Shown piece by piece: positions 16,453-26,062 of a stretch of DNA of 64,000 nt. Made by a program: the position numbers and the translations under genes. This DNA is from Veillonella sp. VA142 (lineage in GTDB: Bacteria; Bacillota; Negativicutes; Veillonellales; Veillonellaceae). The number at the start of each line of letters is the position of its first letter. The stretch's first letter is position 1. Location: positions 24,001 to 88,000 of the forward strand of contig NZ_RQVN01000005.1 of NCBI RefSeq assembly GCF_003992135.1, read 5' to 3'. Under the pieces are notes generated by a model that saw nothing but the letters and a program-made list of their open reading frames with translations, searched no databases and was not told where the DNA came from.

Positions 16453-17337
16453 TTAGTGTTTATAAGATTCTATAGCTGTATCAATAATCTGTGATTCCTC
16501 TACAGATGGATCACACAAGGGCAATAATAAAGGTCCTGTACTGAAACCTAATTGCTTCATTGCATATTTTACAGGAATAGGGTTTGTTGTAATAAACATT
16601 GCTTTTAGAATAGGTACTATTGAAAGTTCAATAGCTCTTGCCTCTTTTACTTTATTATCTTTAAATAATGCTATCATTTCTTGCATTTGTTTTCCTACAA
16701 TATGAGAGGAAACAGAAATAACACCCACTCCACCATTTTGTAGTACATCTAATGTTAATGCATCATCACCAGAATAAATCATAAAGTCATTATTTGGTAG
16801 CAATTCACGAATCTGTTGGGTGATTTTGATATCTCCTGTAGCTTCTTTAATAGATGTAATATTAGGGCATTCCTTAGCTAATCTAGCTACTGTTTCCGGT
16901 TCTATACGGCCACCTGTTCGACCCGGTACATTATATAGCATAACGGGTAAATTAGTACTATCTGCAATAGCTTTAAAATGTAAATAACAACCTTCTTGAT
17001 TCGGCTTATTATAATATGGTACTACAGCCATCACAGCATGAACACCAGTATGACTAGCAGCCTTTGTTAAAGCAATCGACTTTTTGGTGGAATTGCTACC
17101 TGTATTGGCAATAATGGTAGCACGATGACCATACTCTTTAGCGATTAATGTAAATAACTCAAGTTTGTCACGGTCATCAATATTGGGACTTTCACCGGTA
17201 GTACCGCATACAATTAAACCATCAGAACCATTGTCCAATAAGTGTCCAGCTAGACGCAAGGCTTCTTGAAAATTTACATGACCATCATCAGTAAAAGGAG
17301 TGATCATAGCTGTTAAGACATTTCCAAATGTTGTCAT
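16453..17337 (-). CDS. dapA: 4-hydroxy-tetrahydrodipicolinate synthase
   Basis: DapA condenses pyruvate with aspartate semialdehyde, the first step committed to lysine and diaminopimelate. The 294-residue TIM-barrel protein has GTTGESP, the catalytic tyrosine in YNVPGRTG and the Schiff-base lysine in SIKEATGD. It starts after a GGGGGTG ribosome binding site and is last in the order dapB-asd-dapA, which supplies both substrate and product steps. Confidence 0.97.
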   Translation of the reverse strand: MTTFGNVLTAMITPFTDDGHVNFQEALRLAGHLLDNGSDGLIVCGTTGESPNIDDRDKLELFTLIAKEYGHRATIIANTGSNSTKKSIALTKAASHTGVHAVMAVVPYYNKPNQEGCYLHFKAIADSTNLPVMLYNVPGRTGGRIEPETVARLAKECPNITSIKEATGDIKITQQIRELLPNNDFMIYSGDDALTLDVLQNGGVGVISVSSHIVGKQMQEMIALFKDNKVKEARAIELSIVPILKAMFITTNPIPVKYAMKQLGFSTGPLLLPLCDPSVEESQIIDTAIESYKH

Positions 17338-17361
17338 CTTAGCACCCCCTAAAATGTATAA

Positions 17362-18393
17362 TTAGAATGATTGATGTTCTACTAAGTATTCTGCAATTTG
17401 TAATGCGTTTAATGCAGCACCTTTACGGATTTGGTCTCCTACAATCCAGAAATTCATAGCATAGTCATTAAATAAGTCTTTACGAATGCGGCCAATTTCA
17501 CAATCATTCTGATTAGATGTGTATAAAGGCATTGGGTATTCTTGTGCAGCTGGATTATCGTTTACTCGCAAACCTGGGAATTTTTCACAAGCAGCTTTGA
17601 AATCCTCTACAGATACGGGAGACTCTGTTTTTACTAGTACAGATTCAGAATGAGAACGGTATACTGGGACACGTACTGTAGTCGGTACTACTTCGATAGA
17701 ATCATCATGTAATATTTTTTGAGTTTCCAATACCATTTTCATTTCTTCTTTAGAGTATCCATTTTCCATGAATACATCAATTTGCGGAATTAAATTAAAT
17801 GCGATTGGATAATGTTTATCCATAGATCCAGTAGGCAATAAATTAGCTACCATCTCTTCCCCAGCAACATGTTGAGCCACTTGGGAATCTAATTCTTCAA
17901 TTCCTTCTTTACCTGCTCCAGATACAGCTTGGTATGTGCTGACAACAACACGTTTAATTGGGGATAAATCATGCAACGGTTTTAATCCTAATGCCATGAT
18001 AATAGTGGAACAGTTAGGGTTAGCAATAATCCCTTTATGTGTATCAATATCTTCTGGATTGACTTCAGGCACTACTAATGGAACTTCTGGATCCATACGG
18101 AATGCACTAGAATTATCAATTACAATAGCGCCACGCCTAGCAGCTTCTGGAGCTAATGTTTTAGAAATAGAACCACCTGCAAATAAGGCAATATCAACAC
18201 CTTCAAAAGATTCTGGTTTTGCTTCTTCCACCACATAGTCTTTACCGTCTACTTTCAATACTTTACCCGCTGAACGGGCAGACGCTAATAACTTAATGCT
18301 TTCATAAGGAAATTTACGCTCTTCAATTAATGTAATAAATTCTTGTCCTACTGCACCAGTAGCACCTAATATGGCTAAATGAGGTTTTCTCAT
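17362..18393 (-). CDS. asd: Aspartate-semialdehyde dehydrogenase
   Basis: Asd reduces aspartyl phosphate to aspartate semialdehyde, the branch point to lysine, threonine and methionine. The 343-residue protein shows the NADP-binding GATGAVGQEF start, DNSSAFRMD, and the catalytic cysteine in NPNCSTIIM; QAVSGAGKEG follows. A 90-bp gap separates it from dapB upstream and may hold its own promoter. Confidence 0.97.
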   Translation of the reverse strand: MRKPHLAILGATGAVGQEFITLIEERKFPYESIKLLASARSAGKVLKVDGKDYVVEEAKPESFEGVDIALFAGGSISKTLAPEAARRGAIVIDNSSAFRMDPEVPLVVPEVNPEDIDTHKGIIANPNCSTIIMALGLKPLHDLSPIKRVVVSTYQAVSGAGKEGIEELDSQVAQHVAGEEMVANLLPTGSMDKHYPIAFNLIPQIDVFMENGYSKEEMKMVLETQKILHDDSIEVVPTTVRVPVYRSHSESVLVKTESPVSVEDFKAACEKFPGLRVNDNPAAQEYPMPLYTSNQNDCEIGRIRKDLFNDYAMNFWIVGDQIRKGAALNALQIAEYLVEHQSF

Positions 18394-18483
18394 AGTAACT
18401 CCTTAATATAAATTACTTAATTATAGTTATATGTATTATACTATTTAAGTTTTTCTTTAGCAAGAAATACATAGAATATAACA

Positions 18484-19278
18484 TTATAGATAATGTTCTA
18501 ATCCATATGTTAATCCGACATAATCTTTAATTTTTTTACAAGCTAATACCACACCAGGCATAAAGGACAGTCGACTTAATGAATCATGACGAATTACCAA
18601 TGTTTCATCATAGCCACCAAAAATAACTTCTTGATGTGCTACATACCCTGGTAAACGAACACTGTGAATGGTTACATCATCGACTTTAGCACCACGAGCA
18701 CCTGGTAGACTCTCACGAGTTAAATCTTCTGCAGCTTTTACATTGGCTGCTTGCTTTGCATCATTGATCAATTTAGCTGTTAATACAGCTGTACCAGAAG
18801 GTGCATCGTATTTATGATTATGATGTAGTTCAATAATCTCCACATCGGGGAAATACGGAGCTAGTTCTGCAGCAGTTTTCATCATCATCACTGCACCTAA
18901 TGAGAAGTTAGGTGCTACTAAACAATTAGCACCATGTGCTCTACCAATGGAATCTAGCTCTTTACGGTGTACTTCTGTAAGACTAGTTGTACCAATCACA
19001 ACGTGAATCCCTTTTGATAACATAAATTTTGCATTATCAAAAATAATTGCTGGTGTTGTAAAGTCCACAATCACATCTGGATGTACGGCTTCAATACCTT
19101 CCTCTAATTGACTGTATATTTTACAGTTTAACGGACTAGTACCTATGAATTCACTAACATCTTTACCACCATGGCTAGGATCTACCCCGCCCACTAAAGT
19201 TAACTCTGTATCATTATGAACAGCTTTTAGCACCTCACGGCCCATTTTACCAGCTGCTCCATTAACTAAAACTTTCAT
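18484..19278 (-). CDS. dapB: 4-hydroxy-tetrahydrodipicolinate reductase
   Basis: DapB reduces the DapA product with NAD(P)H. The 264-residue protein has NGAAGKMGREV (Rossmann loop), the catalytic ELHHNHKYDAPSGTA motif and the usual GARGAKVDDVTIHSVRLPG stretch. It lies 8 bp after recN with a GGAGG-type ribosome binding site, so it is probably on the same transcript. Confidence 0.97.
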   Translation of the reverse strand: MKVLVNGAAGKMGREVLKAVHNDTELTLVGGVDPSHGGKDVSEFIGTSPLNCKIYSQLEEGIEAVHPDVIVDFTTPAIIFDNAKFMLSKGIHVVIGTTSLTEVHRKELDSIGRAHGANCLVAPNFSLGAVMMMKTAAELAPYFPDVEIIELHHNHKYDAPSGTAVLTAKLINDAKQAANVKAAEDLTRESLPGARGAKVDDVTIHSVRLPGYVAHQEVIFGGYDETLVIRHDSLSRLSFMPGVVLACKKIKDYVGLTYGLEHYL

Positions 19279-19286
19279 TGTTCCTC

Positions 19287-20963
19287 CTAGAATGACTCCT
19301 GTTGAAAGTATTGAATCATTTCTTTTGCTGTATTTATGGCTGTATCTGAGAAAGATTGCCCTGACATCATACGGGCAATCTGTGTAACATGTTCTTCTTC
19401 TGAAAGAATAGTCACTTTAGAAATAGTTCGCCCCTCTTCTTCTACCTTATGTAAATGATAATGTTGTTTTGCTACACTAGCAGTTTGAGGTAGGTGTGTA
19501 ATACAGAATACCTGATTATCTGAACTTAATTGAAGAATTTGTTTAGCTACTTGTAAAGCAATATCACCACTAATGCCTACATCAATTTCATCAAACACTA
19601 AGGTCTTATGGGTTGCTTTATTAAATACTGTTTTAAAAGCTAAGGCAATACGTGCTAACTCACCGCCAGAGGCAACTTTATGTAGTGGTAATAAAGCTTC
19701 TCCTGCATTAGCAGAAAATAATAGTTCTATGCGGCTAGCTCCTAATGGAGATAAGGTTTCAGTACCTTCTATGACAAATTCTAGCTTTGCTTTGGGCATA
19801 CCTAATTGAATTAAGTTCTTCTGTAAGGCATCGGTTATCTCTTTATGATGAACATGACGAATCTGTGTAAGAGACTGTAACGCTTGTAATGCTTGCGTTT
19901 TTAGTGTTTCTACACGCTCTACTAGCTGTGATTCTTCACTTTCATGAGATTCTAGTAACTCCAGTCGAGTTTGCGCTGTTTCTTCAAAGGCAAAAATACT
20001 TTCAATGGTATCTCCATATTTACGTTTTAAACTGTAAATAAGTGTATCTCTTTCTTGTAAGTAAAAATAACGCTCTTCATCATAGCTAATAGAATCACGG
20101 TATCTATCTAAAGCTTGACCAGCTTCTTCTAATTGATAATAGGCGGATCGCAATAACTCAGCTATTTCTTCCATGTCTTTATCATATTTTACAAGATCAG
20201 TCACTTCATTAGTAACACTGTTTAAACCATCAATCAGGGGAGTTCTGCCCCCATAGATACCATCATAACAACTAGAAATGGTAGATTGAAGATGCTCATA
20301 GTTATCCAATCGCTCTAATTCTTCCGATACTGCTGTATCTTCATTTGGCTGTAATTGGGCTTCTTCAATTTCATCAATCTGAAACCGCAACATATCTAAT
20401 TCACGAATTCTTTGTGCCGACTCTTCACGCAATGTTTCTAATTGTCGCTTTGCACTGGCATAATCAGTATAGGCTGTTACGTAATTTTCATAAGCCTTCG
20501 TGGCATCATCATTATACGTATCTAAATAGATATGATGTGTTTCTGGTAATAAGAGCTGTTGGTTACTATATTGACCATGAATATCTGCTAAATAGGTGCC
20601 GATTTCACGTAATGCCTTCAATGGAATCACTTGGTCATTTGCTAAAATTTGTGATTTACCGTTTAGATTAAAAGTTCTAGATAAGATTAAAGTGTCTTCT
20701 TCCACTAAAATGTTTTTATTTACTAACAGTTCTTGTAATACGCTATCTCCAGCAATATCAAAAACACCTTCAATGAGAAAAGAGTCCTTCTCATGACGAA
20801 TAAATTCACTACTAGCTCTTTCCCCTAATAGAATGGAAAATGCATCCATCAAAATAGACTTACCTGAACCTGTTTCTCCAGTAAAAATAGTGATGCCCTT
20901 GGTAAACTCTAGCTGCATATGTTCGATGAGGGCAAAATTTTTAATCCCCATGCGTACTAGCAT
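19287..20963 (-). CDS. recN: DNA repair protein RecN
   Basis: RecN is an SMC-like ATPase recruited to double-strand breaks. The 558-residue protein has Walker A GETGSGKS near the start, a long central coiled-coil region, the signature VASGGELARIALAFK and Walker B TLVFDEIDVGISG. It follows argR by one base, an arrangement (argR-recN) widespread in Firmicutes. No LexA box is seen directly before it, so SOS control is not evident here. Confidence 0.96.
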   Translation of the reverse strand: MLVRMGIKNFALIEHMQLEFTKGITIFTGETGSGKSILMDAFSILLGERASSEFIRHEKDSFLIEGVFDIAGDSVLQELLVNKNILVEEDTLILSRTFNLNGKSQILANDQVIPLKALREIGTYLADIHGQYSNQQLLLPETHHIYLDTYNDDATKAYENYVTAYTDYASAKRQLETLREESAQRIRELDMLRFQIDEIEEAQLQPNEDTAVSEELERLDNYEHLQSTISSCYDGIYGGRTPLIDGLNSVTNEVTDLVKYDKDMEEIAELLRSAYYQLEEAGQALDRYRDSISYDEERYFYLQERDTLIYSLKRKYGDTIESIFAFEETAQTRLELLESHESEESQLVERVETLKTQALQALQSLTQIRHVHHKEITDALQKNLIQLGMPKAKLEFVIEGTETLSPLGASRIELLFSANAGEALLPLHKVASGGELARIALAFKTVFNKATHKTLVFDEIDVGISGDIALQVAKQILQLSSDNQVFCITHLPQTASVAKQHYHLHKVEEEGRTISKVTILSEEEHVTQIARMMSGQSFSDTAINTAKEMIQYFQQESF

Positions 20964-20964
20964 A

Positions 20965-21420
20965 TTAATCCCTCATTAAGTCTTGCATACGTTCTAATAC
21001 TAATTCTACACTTTCTACAGAATTGCAAATTAATAGAATCGTATCATCTCCTGCAATTGTTCCTATTACTTCGTGCCATTTTGCATGGTCAATGGCAAAT
21101 GCCACAGATTGTGCTGATCCTGGCAAAGTATGTAATACTACTTGATTTAAGACGTGATCGATACGCAAAATAGAATCTTGGAACAAGCGATTGATACGAG
21201 TTCTAGATAACATAATATTTTCTTCTGGAGATAAGGCATATCTATATCGTCCATCCCCTGTAGGAACTTTAATTAACATCAATTCCTTAATGTCACGTGA
21301 TACTGTTGCTTGTGTAACGGTAATTCCTTCTTCTACCAAAGCTTGGGCTAACTCTTCTTGTGTTTCAATAGCCTTAGTTTGAATAATTTCTTTTATCTTA
21401 TTATAACGAAAACGCTTCAT
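20965..21420 (-). CDS. argR: Arginine repressor ArgR
   Basis: ArgR is the arginine-sensing hexameric regulator of arginine genes. The 151-residue protein has an N-terminal winged helix (KEIIQTKAIETQEELAQAL...TQATVSRDIKELML) and a C-terminal arginine-binding/oligomerisation domain with GTIAGDDTILLIC. I place the start at 21420, where TAATG overlaps the stop of the upstream methylase gene and GGAGG lies just before; this gives the family-standard start MKRFRYNKI. Confidence 0.95.
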   Translation of the reverse strand: MKRFRYNKIKEIIQTKAIETQEELAQALVEEGITVTQATVSRDIKELMLIKVPTGDGRYRYALSPEENIMLSRTRINRLFQDSILRIDHVLNQVVLHTLPGSAQSVAFAIDHAKWHEVIGTIAGDDTILLICNSVESVELVLERMQDLMRD

Positions 21421-21995
21421 TATTTCCTCCGACGTATAATATATAAAATAGGTGGTTGATTTGCTTGATTTAATGGTCGCCACGTACTGCAGTGATACTC
21501 TTTTTGATTCATAGAAGCTATATAATATTCCAGGTCTTCTGCTTCTTTACGACCGGTTTCTGTTCCTGGATACGCTACAATGGTACATAATCCGTTCACT
21601 GAAAGTTTTGCCAATCCTTTTGATATAGCTTTAATTGTTGATGTAGATTGGGTCATAATTTGATGATCAGCATTCGGTAAATATCCTAAATTTCCTATCA
21701 TCAAATCGATAGTAGATACCGGAAGTGTTTCCAGGGCACTATCATGTGAACCCAATATGAAATCCACTTGCTTCATAGCCTGTGGAAGTTCTTTTACAAT
21801 CTTTTCTTTCGTCCTTGTTATTGCTACTTCTTGTATATCAATAGCATATACATGACTATTTTTATGACAATGTGACAAAAGATACATTGTGTCATGTCCA
21901 TTGCCACAAGTAATATCTACAATAGTTCTAGCTGATTCTAAAGCATCCAGCCATAGATGATGCTGAAATTCTACACTGTGGTGTAGAGGAATCAT
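21420..21995 (-). CDS. mnmM: Class I methyltransferase of the YtqB/MnmM type
   Basis: This 191-residue protein fits the small rRNA_methylase/YtqB family, whose Bacillus member MnmM methylates aminomethyl-2-thiouridine at the tRNA wobble position. Visible motifs are the SAM loop VDITCGNGHDT, the acidic end of strand 2 (YAIDIQ) and the catalytic-region NLGYLPNAD. It lies between nadK (4-bp overlap) and argR (overlapping stop/start). The exact substrate here is inferred from family membership. Confidence 0.8.
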   Translation of the reverse strand: MIPLHHSVEFQHHLWLDALESARTIVDITCGNGHDTMYLLSHCHKNSHVYAIDIQEVAITRTKEKIVKELPQAMKQVDFILGSHDSALETLPVSTIDLMIGNLGYLPNADHQIMTQSTSTIKAISKGLAKLSVNGLCTIVAYPGTETGRKEAEDLEYYIASMNQKEYHCSTWRPLNQANQPPILYIIRRRK

Positions 21996-22870
21996 AGAAC
22001 CTCCTTAGATCGTGCAGTCAACTTTTTAAATAAGGTAGCGAAGAATTTTTGATCTTTAAATCTCACATATTTACAATATTGTGGATTGGCTTCAATATGC
22101 AAGGAATCAGTATTACTAAATTCATAATCAAAAGTACCATCGACAGATATGTGTAAGTTTTTTTGGCGCTCTGGCATAGTAATATCAATCTTTGCACTTT
22201 CTTTTAATACTAAAGATACACCTTGTAATAAGTGAGGCGCAATGGGTGTTACGATAAGAGACCGATTATCTGGCGCCATAATAGGACCACCAGCAGATAA
22301 GTTATACCCTGTAGATCCTGTAGAACAAGCTACAATTAAACCATCAGCAGGATACATTTGCGTATGTCCACCATTAATCGACAAGTTGATGCGCGCCATT
22401 TTACCTGGTTCTGAACGAGATACCACAATATCATTAATAGCAGGACGTAGTACACGTTCTCCTTCAGAAGTGTGCAAAGTTCCTACCAAATGAATGCGAT
22501 CTTCTACATAATAATTACCCTTACTAATTCTTTCAATAGCCATCTCTAAGTTTTCAAGCTCAATTTGGTTTAAGAAACCTAATTCGCCTAAATTAATACC
22601 ACAAATTGGTACATTATATGGATAAATTTGACGAGCTAATTGAATAATCGTACCATCACCACCAAAGCTAAATGCCATATCCAAATGTTCAAATACCTCT
22701 GGTCGTGGTAATAAGTGAGACTTTTCTATCCCCAATGCACATACATCATGATGTTCCAATTCTTTAGGCATATATACTTCTATACCAAATGTATGGCAAT
22801 AAGTAATTGCTTGTGATAAAACATCACGAATATTCTCTTTTTTCATATTAGGAAAGAAACCGATTCTCAT
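21992..22870 (-). CDS. nadK: NAD kinase
   Basis: NadK phosphorylates NAD to NADP. The 292-residue protein has the GGDGT motif (FSFGGDGTI), GINLGELGFL, and the STGSTGYNLSAGGPIM nucleotide-binding stretch. The gene sits between tlyA and the methylase in a tightly spaced run; the order tlyA-nadK-argR-recN is common in Firmicutes. Confidence 0.97.
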   Translation of the reverse strand: MRIGFFPNMKKENIRDVLSQAITYCHTFGIEVYMPKELEHHDVCALGIEKSHLLPRPEVFEHLDMAFSFGGDGTIIQLARQIYPYNVPICGINLGELGFLNQIELENLEMAIERISKGNYYVEDRIHLVGTLHTSEGERVLRPAINDIVVSRSEPGKMARINLSINGGHTQMYPADGLIVACSTGSTGYNLSAGGPIMAPDNRSLIVTPIAPHLLQGVSLVLKESAKIDITMPERQKNLHISVDGTFDYEFSNTDSLHIEANPQYCKYVRFKDQKFFATLFKKLTARSKEVL

Positions 22871-22878
22871 AGATCCTC

Positions 22879-23682
22879 CTATAATTGATGAGCCTCCTCT
22901 ACCGTGGCTGTAATTAGCTCTTCAGTAATGTCCAAGGAACCCTCTGTTTGTTTTGTAAAATATCCTAAAAATTCAATATTTCCTTCCATTCCTTTAATGG
23001 GAGAATAAGTTAATCCATGTAAATATAAGTCACAATCTTTAGCGATATGCAAGATACGATCTAACACTAATTTATGTGTAGATTTTTCACGTACTATGCC
23101 ACCTTTACCGACTAGTTCTTTACCGGCCTCAAACTGAGGTTTGATTAACGCTACTAAAGAGCCGGTATCTTTCAATAGGGTCGTTGCTACTGGAAGCACC
23201 TTATCTAAGGAGATAAAAGCCACATCAATAGAAATAAAATCGCTAATTTCCCCTAATTGTACAGGTGTAACGGTGCGAATATTTTGTTTTTCCATATTAA
23301 TGACTCTAGGATCTTGTCGTAACTTCCATGCTAATTGATTGTAACCTACATCAATGGCAAAGACTTTAACTGCTCCATGTTGTAGGGCACAGTCCGTAAA
23401 CCCACCTGTAGATGCACCAATATCTACCATAACAGCATTTGTTAAATCTATGGGAAATAAGTCGATGGCTTTTCCCAACTTTAAGCCACCACGGCTCACA
23501 TATGGTAACGTATTGCCTCTTACTTCCAAATGTGTATCTACTGATACTTTAGTGCCAGATTTATCCAATCGCTGTGAGCCAGAAAAGATAAGCCCTGCCA
23601 TAACAGCGGCCTTAGCTTTTTCTCTACTTTCAAATAAGCCACGTTGCACAAGTAGTATATCAAGACGTTCTTTTTGACTCAT
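22879..23682 (-). CDS. tlyA: TlyA family rRNA methyltransferase / hemolysin-like protein
   Basis: TlyA-type proteins 2'-O-methylate rRNA in studied species. The 267-residue protein has an N-terminal S4 RNA-binding domain (about 1-60, starting ERLDILLVQRGLFESREKAK) and an FtsJ-like methyltransferase domain with VDIGASTGGFTDC. It lies 9 bp after ispA and 8 bp before nadK. Confidence 0.93.
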   Translation of the reverse strand: MSQKERLDILLVQRGLFESREKAKAAVMAGLIFSGSQRLDKSGTKVSVDTHLEVRGNTLPYVSRGGLKLGKAIDLFPIDLTNAVMVDIGASTGGFTDCALQHGAVKVFAIDVGYNQLAWKLRQDPRVINMEKQNIRTVTPVQLGEISDFISIDVAFISLDKVLPVATTLLKDTGSLVALIKPQFEAGKELVGKGGIVREKSTHKLVLDRILHIAKDCDLYLHGLTYSPIKGMEGNIEFLGYFTKQTEGSLDITEELITATVEEAHQL

Positions 23683-23691
23683 AAGCGTCTC

Positions 23692-24570
23692 CTACTGTGT
23701 GCGGTCCATTAAATATTGGACTAGCCCTTCGAGTACAGGTGATGTTTGTTTGGAATCATGCAATGCTGTTAATGCGAGATTGGCCACCTCTTGGGCACGT
23801 TCTTTAGCGGTATCTAAACCTAAAATAGATACATACGTTGCTTTATGCTGACGCTCATCACTGCCAGGAGTTTTTCCTAATTCTTCTTGTGTGCCTACTA
23901 CATCTAAGATATCATCAGTAATTTGGAATAATAAACCTAAATGATCTGCATAACGTAGGTATGCTTCTCTTACAACTGTAGGAGCATCCATAATGATTAG
24001 ACCAATTTCGACAGCTGCACTAAATAAAGCTCCTGTTTTACCTTTGTGAAGAACAACTAATTCTTCCATTGGTAATAATTTTCCTTCTGATTGCAGATCA
24101 AAAGCTTGACCACCCACCATTCCGCTAGGTCCTGCACCTTTCGCTAAGACATGAATAATCTGCACCACTTGTTCTGCGGATAACTTTTTGTGTTTGCTCA
24201 CTAATTCAAACGCATAGGTTAATAATCCATCTCCGGCTAAAATAGCCATACCATCACCATACACACGATGGTTGGTTAGCTTTCCACGACGATAATCATC
24301 ATTATCCATAGCTGGCAAATCATCATGAATTAAAGAATAGGTATGAATTAATTCAATAGCACATACTACATCTTTATAAGCATCCCAAGATCCATCTAAG
24401 GATTCAATAACAGCTTTCGTGATAATAGGTCGAATCCGCTTTCCTCCCATTAACAAGCTGTATTTCATACTTTCATATAATTTAGCATACTCTGTATTCG
24501 GTGATTCTAATACAGAGGAAAGATAACTTTCAATGTCTGCCTTACTTTGTTGCAAGTACTCTTTTAACAT
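23692..24570 (-). CDS. ispA: Polyprenyl diphosphate synthase (farnesyl diphosphate synthase type)
   Basis: This class I prenyltransferase joins isopentenyl and allylic diphosphates to make C15 (or longer) chains. Both aspartate-rich motifs are present: LIHDDLPAMDND and FQITDDILDV; GGKRIRP is also seen. The two residues inserted in the first motif (DDxxxxD) are the bacterial FPP-type. Start set at 24570 (MLKEYLQQSK), which follows GAGGAT; a longer frame upstream has no ribosome binding site. Genes xseA-xseB-ispA commonly cluster. Confidence 0.94.
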   Translation of the reverse strand: MLKEYLQQSKADIESYLSSVLESPNTEYAKLYESMKYSLLMGGKRIRPIITKAVIESLDGSWDAYKDVVCAIELIHTYSLIHDDLPAMDNDDYRRGKLTNHRVYGDGMAILAGDGLLTYAFELVSKHKKLSAEQVVQIIHVLAKGAGPSGMVGGQAFDLQSEGKLLPMEELVVLHKGKTGALFSAAVEIGLIIMDAPTVVREAYLRYADHLGLLFQITDDILDVVGTQEELGKTPGSDERQHKATYVSILGLDTAKERAQEVANLALTALHDSKQTSPVLEGLVQYLMDRTQ

Positions 24571-24653
24571 AATATCCTCAATTCTTTGAAAGATAATAAA
24601 TTTTTGTATAAATATTCTAACTCTATTATACATAAAAAAACGTACTTTGTCTC

Positions 24654-24863
24654 CTAATTCGTATCTACTTGTACAGTTTTAATAATTTGTTCTACTTCTT
24701 CTTCTACAAGCTGCAATAAATCAGAACATTCTTTAACTAGTGTTAATCCTTCTTTATAGGTTTTTAACAATTCATGCATAGATAAGCTTTCATCATCTAG
24801 TTTTTTTACTACTTCTTCTAAGGCAGTATATTTCTTTTCGTAATTTTTTATAGATTTAGCCAC
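24654..24863 (-). CDS. xseB: Exodeoxyribonuclease VII small subunit
   Basis: XseB (69 residues) binds along XseA to form the exonuclease VII complex, which degrades single-stranded DNA. It is a short helical protein with the family pattern YEKKYTALEEVVKKLDDE and LLKTYKEGLTLVKECSDLL. It overlaps the end of xseA by 8 bp, so the subunits are translationally coupled. An 83-bp AT-rich gap separates it from ispA. Confidence 0.94.
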   Translation of the reverse strand: MAKSIKNYEKKYTALEEVVKKLDDESLSMHELLKTYKEGLTLVKECSDLLQLVEEEVEQIIKTVQVDTN

Positions 24864-26061
24864 GTTGTGTTACCTCCTGTACAGTTGCTTTTACAGAGCC
24901 ATCTTGAATATGTATATCTAATGTATCACCAATTTTCACATTTTCAATTGTTTGTAATGGAGCCCCATTAATAGCTACTTTAGCAAAACCCTTAATGACT
25001 TTAGCTAAAGGATTTTTATTATCCAATTGAGTTGCTAATATAGCTAATTTACGTGATTCATCTTGGGATTTCTTTTGCATGGCATTATGTAAAAGGTGTT
25101 CAAAGCGTTGCAATATATTTTTCTGTTGATGCACCAAATTCATGGCAGGTACAGTAATCTTACGATTCGTAATAGAAAACAACTGTTGTTTTTCTTTTTG
25201 AATACGATACTGCACTGTGTTGTGAATAAAGTCTAGTTTTTGCTGTACTTCTTCTTGAAGGCCCACCAATGGATAGATAGCTAGCTCAGCGGCATGACTT
25301 GGAGTTGCTCCTCTCACATCAGCTACAAAATCACATAATGTATAATCTACTTCATGACCAACCGCAGACACGACCGGTGTTGCACATTGGAATATAGATT
25401 CTATTAAGGTTCTATCATTAAAGCACCACAAGTCTTCCATAGAACCACCACCACGACCAACAATAATTAAATCTACATCTGGGTCAGAATCTGCCATAGC
25501 TACGCCACGAGCAATGATAGGTCCTGCCGTAGGTCCCTGTACAGGTACATTAAATACCTTGAATGTTACTAATGGATTTCGATGAGATGCTACATGTAAA
25601 ATATCGTAAATAACTGCTCCTGATGCAGAAGTGACAACACCAATACAACTTGGTACAGGTGGTAAAGGTTGTTTGTGACGTTCATCAAAATACCCTAACG
25701 CATATAACTCTTGTTTTAACTTTTCATAGGCAATTTGATAGTCACTTTTAGCGCCAATGCGAATGTCTTCACATATAAAACTTAAACGACCAGTTTTTTC
25801 GTAAAAACTAATGTTTCCTCGCACTTGTACTAATAAACCATTTTCAAGGGCACCTTCTAAGCCCCGTTGTTGCACCTTAGAACGCCACATAGCCATATCA
25901 ATGGACCCTGTATCATCGATGAGAGAAAAATAATAATGTCCTGTACTGTGCCGTTTTACGTTAGAGATAACGCCTTCAACAATACAATTCTTTAAGAGGA
26001 ATTCTCCCTCTACAGTTTGCTTAATAATTTTATTTATTTCTCCAACGGAGTAAGCATCCAT
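24856..26061 (-). CDS. xseA: Exodeoxyribonuclease VII large subunit
   Basis: XseA carries the catalytic site of exonuclease VII. The 401-residue protein has an N-terminal OB-fold (about 1-95), the catalytic core with GVVTSASGAVIYDI, GRGGGSMEDLWCFND and VGHEVDYTLCDFVADVRGATPSHAAEL, and a helical C-terminal part. The start is placed at 26061 (MDAYSVGEIN) after AGGAGA; a longer frame that runs into the preceding gene is unlikely. Confidence 0.96.
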   Translation of the reverse strand: MDAYSVGEINKIIKQTVEGEFLLKNCIVEGVISNVKRHSTGHYYFSLIDDTGSIDMAMWRSKVQQRGLEGALENGLLVQVRGNISFYEKTGRLSFICEDIRIGAKSDYQIAYEKLKQELYALGYFDERHKQPLPPVPSCIGVVTSASGAVIYDILHVASHRNPLVTFKVFNVPVQGPTAGPIIARGVAMADSDPDVDLIIVGRGGGSMEDLWCFNDRTLIESIFQCATPVVSAVGHEVDYTLCDFVADVRGATPSHAAELAIYPLVGLQEEVQQKLDFIHNTVQYRIQKEKQQLFSITNRKITVPAMNLVHQQKNILQRFEHLLHNAMQKKSQDESRKLAILATQLDNKNPLAKVIKGFAKVAINGAPLQTIENVKIGDTLDIHIQDGSVKATVQEVTQRG

Positions 26062-26062
26062 T

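Noticed and set aside
16325-18483. Lysine riboswitch or T-box for dap genes
   Set aside because: Gaps between the genes are short or AT-rich and lack stable leader folds with a terminator.
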